This document shows positions 5,723 to 9,118 of a DNA stretch of 9,118 bases, piece after piece; the first letter of the stretch is position 1; every line of letters starts with the position of its first letter. The translations under genes were made by a program, and so were the position numbers. Below the pieces are notes generated by a model. That model was given only the letters and a program-made list of their open reading frames with translations. It ran no database searches and was not told the DNA's origin. Source of the stretch: Bacteroidales bacterium (GTDB lineage: Bacteria; Bacteroidota; Bacteroidia; Bacteroidales; Paludibacteraceae); assembly GCA_900766775.1 (NCBI GenBank), contig CAAFXN010000122.1, positions 1 to 9,118 of the forward strand, read 5' to 3'.

Positions 5723-7171
5723 TCATCTATTGTGCCAACCTAAGGTAACCACAAAGCGATGGGTGCGCCCTTGCATGCCATCCGTTAGGCAGAGTTCGTG
5801 CAATTGGAAATCCATATCCTGCAATTGGTATTGGTAAGCCGCCTGCACTATCAAGTTCTTCCCTCGATAACCTATGCCGCAAGATATGTACTGCGTGTTG
5901 CGCGTATAGAGCGCATGGGTATTGGTCTCCACTGCGTTCGCCTCTTTCTCATATCCATATCTAAGATTCGGGTCGGGGAACGTACTCTCATAGACATACC
6001 CCGCATTGATAAACAGTCGTTGCATAGGCACAACCTCCAAGCCCACTCTCAGCGTATGCACATCGTCTAGATACTTATGGTGTGCGTAATCATACTGCAT
6101 GGATAACAAACCATAGCGTTTGCATTGGAAAGCCACGCTTGTGCTCAATCGCAGCGGCAGGGAAAGTCCATCATACGAAGCAGTGTTGCTCGGAGTGGTT
6201 GCCAAATGCGTGCTGTCTGCTAACTTGCTTTGCATCTCGCCGTAGTTGGATACAGACAGCGTAGAGGCTGTAGGAGTAACGAAAGAGACTCCGAAGCGGA
6301 ACCACTCCACAGGGTGCCCTATCATACCAACAGCGCCATTCACACCCAACCCGCTCATCAATAAGGTATTGTATGCGGATAGCATATTCCCCGACGTCAG
6401 TGCCTTTTCGTCATAGTACTCTGTCTGCGAGAGATAGAAAGAGGTCATCCGAATGCCCGCGCCCACATACCAACGGTTGGAGATATTCATGCCCCAATCC
6501 AGTGCATACTCATCCATGTAGCCCAACTCACGCACCCGCATGCTGCTATTCACTTTCTCTCCCGGTAGCAGATTGGCTCCCCACTGCCCATTACCCAGCG
6601 GGTTAATCATGTAGGAGTCGTATCCCAATAGACTAAGCCAACCTATATTCGCATCATCCCAGCGTCCTTCCGGCTGCAAGTACTGCTCCGCCAACCCATT
6701 GGTTTTCAAAACTATCACATCCGCCAACGATTTATCACAGTTGTACACATTGGCAGAATACTCCCGTTGGTACTGACGCACACGATTGTATGAGACCATA
6801 AAGTTATTGAATATCACCCCTTGAGAGCGATACGGATTGCCAAAACTGCATGTCCATGAGACCTGTGGCATTTCGAACCTTGTGTTTACTCCCCCCCAAT
6901 TACTACCCACTTGCATGGTTTGGTCCCATTTTCCTCCGAGGCTGATAGCGACTTCCATGCGTCTATACACGCCCAATCCAGCAGGGTTATCTCTCACGGC
7001 AGAGGGGTCTCCTCCTACAGCCGTCATCGCGCCTCCCATGCCCACATAGCGTGCAGTGCCCAACAGTTCTCTTTCTGAGAGTCGAGCCTGCTCTTGCGCT
7101 GAAATTATGCTTACCATCGTAAGCATGAGAATCAAGCAACCACCGCGCCATATGTTTTGTATTGCTCGCAT
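5723..7171 (-). CDS. FadL/OmpP1-like outer membrane beta-barrel protein
   Basis: A 482-residue secreted protein. It has an N-terminal signal peptide (charged start, hydrophobic core about 11-22, likely cleavage after SIISA at about 25). Then comes GTARYVGMGGAMTAVGGDPSA (about 38-58) followed by DNPAGLG (61-67). This pattern of an aggregated GGA, a DPSA and an NPAG motif is typical of FadL/OmpP1/PorV-type barrels in Bacteroidetes. The rest is rich in alternating aromatic and polar residues, consistent with beta-strands, and it ends in a strand-like RFVVTLGWHNR. FadL relatives carry hydrophobic compounds across the outer membrane; the ligand here is unknown. It starts one base after the stop of the small secreted gene, so the two are very likely co-translated. 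Alternative labels sometimes used for this family are hemin receptor or aromatic hydrocarbon transport protein. Confidence 0.8.
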   Translation of the reverse strand: MRAIQNIWRGGCLILMLTMVSIISAQEQARLSERELLGTARYVGMGGAMTAVGGDPSAVRDNPAGLGVYRRMEVAISLGGKWDQTMQVGSNWGGVNTRFEMPQVSWTCSFGNPYRSQGVIFNNFMVSYNRVRQYQREYSANVYNCDKSLADVIVLKTNGLAEQYLQPEGRWDDANIGWLSLLGYDSYMINPLGNGQWGANLLPGEKVNSSMRVRELGYMDEYALDWGMNISNRWYVGAGIRMTSFYLSQTEYYDEKALTSGNMLSAYNTLLMSGLGVNGAVGMIGHPVEWFRFGVSFVTPTASTLSVSNYGEMQSKLADSTHLATTPSNTASYDGLSLPLRLSTSVAFQCKRYGLLSMQYDYAHHKYLDDVHTLRVGLEVVPMQRLFINAGYVYESTFPDPNLRYGYEKEANAVETNTHALYTRNTQYISCGIGYRGKNLIVQAAYQYQLQDMDFQLHELCLTDGMQGRTHRFVVTLGWHNR

Positions 7172-7172
7172 A

Positions 7173-7460
7173 TCAATCTCGTTTGATAACTGCTTTCACT
7201 ACGGTGCCTTCCGAGTGCTGCGTTACGCTATCTTCCACAAAGGTAACAGTAACCACCTGCGGTTGCTCAACTTCTTCGTATAAGTCCGAGTCAGCAGGTT
7301 CGGAGGCATACTCCTCCACATCGCTCCCATAGTAGAGCGTCTCTGTAGTATTCTTATCCGCCCAATAATACACATCATCCACCACATCGTCGGCATAGCC
7401 TCCCATACAAGGAAGCATTACCAAACAAGTTGCTAACAATATGCACCCATACTTTTTCAT
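7173..7460 (-). CDS. Small secreted acidic protein, unknown function
   Basis: A 95-residue protein I do not recognise. It has an N-terminal signal peptide (MKKYGCILLATCLVMLP, likely cleaved after GGYA at about 23). The mature part is acidic (DDVVDDVYYWADKN, then many Asp/Glu) and has a strand-rich C-terminus, VVTVTFVEDS and GTVVKAVIKRD. The LATC context is a poor lipobox, so lipoprotein status is unlikely but not excluded. Its TGA stop is followed by T and then the ATG of the outer membrane barrel gene, so the two proteins probably act together in the periplasm or outer membrane. It starts 49 nt after trpS. Only a poor promoter match is seen upstream (TACTCTTTG at 7485-7477, with a 3-nt spacer). 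Confidence 0.75.
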   Translation of the reverse strand: MKKYGCILLATCLVMLPCMGGYADDVVDDVYYWADKNTTETLYYGSDVEEYASEPADSDLYEEVEQPQVVTVTFVEDSVTQHSEGTVVKAVIKRD

Positions 7461-7486
7461 ATCACTCTATACACTACAAAGAGTAT

Positions 7487-7503
7487 GCCAATATGCTATT
7501 GGC
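7487..7503. repeat. 7-bp perfect hairpin just after trpS
   Basis: GCCAATA-TGC-TATTGGC is a perfect inverted repeat starting 6 nt after the trpS stop. On the minus strand it is followed by ATACTCTTTG rather than a T-run, so it is at best a weak terminator. It could protect the trpS 3' end or bind a regulator of the following gene pair. Confidence 0.5.
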
Positions 7504-7509
7504 GAAGCC

Positions 7510-8505
7510 TCAATAGCCTAATTTTCTAAAGCCGATAATCTCGCGTACTTCTTCTATGGTCTTTTCTGCGGATGCCTCTGCTGCTTGTGCACCCTGCCGC
7601 ATCACCTTCTCAAGGAAAGCGTCGTCGCTACTGTATGCTTGTATTTTCTCGCGGATAGGTGCGCAGAACGCATTGATGTCGGCAGCCAACTGCTTCTTCA
7701 TGTCACCATAGCGAATGGTCATGTTGTTGTAGGCGTCGTTGAAGTAGTCGCATGTGTCGGGGGTAGAAACCAATTCCATCAGCGTAAAGAGGTTCTGTAT
7801 CACCTCCGGCTTCTCTTGGTTCATCATTACGGGTCCTGAGTCCGTTACTGCGCGCATTACTTTCTTCTTAATCGTTGCCTCATCGTCGCAGAGGTAGATG
7901 GCATTGCCTTCCGACTTGCCCATCTTGCCCGTTCCGTTCAAGCCCGGCACTTTCACCGCCTTATCGGAGAAATGGAAGGATTGCGGCTCTTTGAAATACT
8001 CTACATTGTAGATACGATTAAAGCGTCGTGCGAAGAGTCGCGCCATCTCCATGTTCTGCTCTTGGTCTTTGCCTACGGGCACTTTGTCCGCCTTGTGCAC
8101 CAAGATATCTGCTGCCATCAGGGTCGGATACGTGAGCAGACCCGCATTCACGTTCTCCGGCTGCTTGCGCACTTTCTCCTTGAAGGAGGTAACACGCTCC
8201 AACTCACCCAGATAGGCGTTCATGTTGAAATACAGGTACAACTCAAGCACCTGCTTCACATCGCTCTGCACATACAAGGGCGCCTTCTCGGGGTCGATAC
8301 CGCATGCCAGATACTCCGCTAAGATGGTCTTCACCGACTTGCGGATGTTGTCGGGGGTCGGGTGCGTGGTCAAGGAATGCCAATCGGCGATGAAGAACAA
8401 GCAGTTGTACTCGTCTTGCATCTTCACAAAACTCTTCACCGCACCGAAATAGTTGCCCAGGTGCAGGTTGCCGGTGGGTCGTATGCCGGATATTACTTTC
8501 TCCAT
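7510..8505 (-). CDS. trpS: Tryptophanyl-tRNA synthetase
   Basis: Class I aminoacyl-tRNA synthetase that charges tRNA-Trp with tryptophan, in the cytoplasm. The 331-residue length is normal for bacterial TrpRS. The N-terminal SGIRPTGNLHLGNYFGA (6-22) holds the HIGH-type signature as HLGN. FIADWHSLT (38-46), YPTLMAADILVHKADKVPVG (126-145) with KDQEQNMEMAR (146-156), and the KMSKS-type loop KMGKSEGN (194-201) are all canonical. The start ATG at 8505 gives the standard N-terminus. The gene follows the Lrp/AsnC gene by 31 nt without a recognisable promoter of its own, so co-transcription with the regulator is likely. Confidence 0.98.
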   Translation of the reverse strand: MEKVISGIRPTGNLHLGNYFGAVKSFVKMQDEYNCLFFIADWHSLTTHPTPDNIRKSVKTILAEYLACGIDPEKAPLYVQSDVKQVLELYLYFNMNAYLGELERVTSFKEKVRKQPENVNAGLLTYPTLMAADILVHKADKVPVGKDQEQNMEMARLFARRFNRIYNVEYFKEPQSFHFSDKAVKVPGLNGTGKMGKSEGNAIYLCDDEATIKKKVMRAVTDSGPVMMNQEKPEVIQNLFTLMELVSTPDTCDYFNDAYNNMTIRYGDMKKQLAADINAFCAPIREKIQAYSSDDAFLEKVMRQGAQAAEASAEKTIEEVREIIGFRKLGY

Positions 8506-8536
8506 TTTTCTATTTAGTTATTTATTCTTTGCCCTA

Positions 8537-8992
8537 TCAGCCAATCGGCAGGGTGCGCGAGAAGCGTTGGTCAAGCGCCGTCAGCGTCTCGGTATTTGCC
8601 ACGCCGGGGATTTCCTGTATCCTCGAGTTGAGCAACTCCATGAGATGGCGGTCGTCCTTTGCGTACAACTTAATCAGCATAGAGTATGCGCCCAGCGTGA
8701 ACTGCGTCTCTACAATCTCGGGGATTTTCTCCAGTTCCGCCGCTACCGACTTATATAAGGAGCCTTTTTCAAGGATTATTCCTACATACACACACAGTTG
8801 ATAGCCCAACATCTTCGGATTTACTTGGTAGCCCGAACCGATAATCACTCCGTTATCAAACATGCGCTGCACGCGCTGGTGAACAGCAGCGCGGCTTACA
8901 CCGCAAGCCTCAGCCACATCTTTGAAGGGAATACGCGCGTTCTTCGTGATAATACTTAGGATTTTTACATCCAACTCATCTATCTTTTCCAT
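8537..8992 (-). CDS. Lrp/AsnC-family transcriptional regulator
   Basis: A 151-residue DNA-binding regulator. The winged helix-turn-helix covers about residues 4-55 (IDELDVKILSIITKNARIPF, then DVAEACGVSRAAVHQRVQRM with the recognition helix). The C-terminal AsnC/RAM effector domain runs from about 65-140, with GAYSMLIKLYAKDD (101-114) as the usual ligand-domain signature. Family members respond to amino acids and often regulate their own gene. I chose the ATG at 8992 because the protein then starts at the normal MEKIDELDxKIL position. The frame extends upstream to an ATG at 9091, but that lies above the promoter at 9025-9055. It heads the probable transcript with trpS and is divergent from an unseen gene to the right. 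Whether it responds to tryptophan or another amino acid cannot be told. Confidence 0.93.
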   Translation of the reverse strand: MEKIDELDVKILSIITKNARIPFKDVAEACGVSRAAVHQRVQRMFDNGVIIGSGYQVNPKMLGYQLCVYVGIILEKGSLYKSVAAELEKIPEIVETQFTLGAYSMLIKLYAKDDRHLMELLNSRIQEIPGVANTETLTALDQRFSRTLPIG

Positions 8993-9024
8993 AAGTGCAA
9001 TAAGGTTGTTTTTGAAATTCGGTG

Positions 9025-9055
9025 CAAAAATACTCTTTTTTTTGGATATGTGCAA
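9025..9055 (-). promoter_or_regulatory. Bacteroidetes-type promoter for the Lrp-trpS transcript
   Basis: On the minus strand TTG (9055-9053), 20 nt, then TATTTTTG (9032-9025) fits the TTTG/TAnnTTTG promoter pattern. The start site would fall near 9018, leaving a leader of about 25 nt before the ATG at 8992. This supports the shorter start for the regulator. Confidence 0.75.
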
Positions 9056-9072
9056 GTTTTTTTGTACTTTTG
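9041..9072 (+). promoter_or_regulatory. Divergent Bacteroidetes-type promoter firing out of the window
   Basis: On the plus strand TTTG (9041-9044), 20 nt, then TACTTTTG (9065-9072) fits the same pattern. It would start transcription near 9079 toward a gene beyond the right edge; no start codon for it is visible. It overlaps the opposing Lrp promoter by about 15 bp, so the two are unlikely to be occupied at the same time. Confidence 0.7.
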
Positions 9073-9079
9073 CGCAAAA
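9068..9079. promoter_or_regulatory. 12-bp palindrome over the divergent -7 element, candidate operator
   Basis: TTTTGCGCAAAA is a perfect palindrome that covers the -7 element and start region of the plus-strand promoter. A looser partner, TTTTTG-N10-CAAAAA (9009-9030), covers the -7 and start region of the Lrp promoter. Both could be sites for the adjacent Lrp/AsnC protein, but no experiment or known consensus is applied here. Confidence 0.35.
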
Positions 9080-9118
9080 TTTTTCAAACACTTGTTAATT
9101 GTGCCATAAAAAGTCATC

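Noticed and set aside
7477..7509. Promoter for the small secreted gene and outer membrane gene
   Set aside because: TACTCTTTG has a 3-nt instead of a 2-nt spacer and no TTG lies at the expected distance, so I list it only as a weak possibility.
8993..9091. Longer start for the Lrp/AsnC gene at 9091
   Set aside because: The extra 33 residues are Lys/Phe-rich and not family-like, and they cover the promoter at 9025-9055. The ATG at 8992 gives the normal N-terminus.

Overview
The window looks like chromosomal DNA from a Bacteroidales bacterium (phylum Bacteroidota). Three promoter-like sites match the Bacteroidetes primary sigma factor pattern (TTG, 20 bases, then TAnnTTTG). The predicted proteins, a FadL/OmpP1-type outer membrane protein with a paired small secreted protein, a DltB/AlgI-type MBOAT acyltransferase and a TPR-ribH gene pair, also fit this group. 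Every gene I can support is on the minus strand, so transcription runs from high to low coordinates. A promoter at the right edge fires the other way, out of the window.

Layout in transcription order. (1) 9118-7510: an Lrp/AsnC-family regulator followed 31 nt later by tryptophanyl-tRNA synthetase (trpS), probably one transcript starting at a promoter that overlaps the divergent plus-strand promoter. (2) 7460-5723: a small secreted protein and a FadL-like outer membrane barrel protein, with stop and start codons one base apart. (3) 5722-5328: a non-coding stretch of nearly 400 bases with short repeats, a GC-rich palindrome and an imperfect inverted repeat that may mark a small degenerate mobile element. 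(4) 5327-2816: a surface-polymer acylation module made of an MBOAT O-acyltransferase and a membrane-anchored SGNH-like protein, ending in a strong intrinsic terminator. The MBOAT frame is broken at a run of eight G. (5) 2815-2330: an intergenic region with GC-rich hairpins and the promoter of the next operon. (6) 2329-1: a membrane-anchored TPR protein, lumazine synthase (ribH) and aspartate kinase (lysC-type), the last truncated by the window edge.

Most of the content is housekeeping: riboflavin synthesis, the aspartate amino-acid pathway, tRNA charging and an amino-acid-type regulator. The MBOAT-SGNH module is the accessory part and holds the most interesting signals. It has a homopolymer frameshift that could switch the enzyme on and off, an in-frame insertion built on an 8-bp tandem repeat, and a sharp fall in GC content through the SGNH gene that suggests a mosaic origin. 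I see no CRISPR array, tRNA, rRNA, transposase or phage gene. I found no clear evidence of a wholly new system. The best candidate for something undescribed is a phase-variable or slippage-controlled O-acyltransferase.
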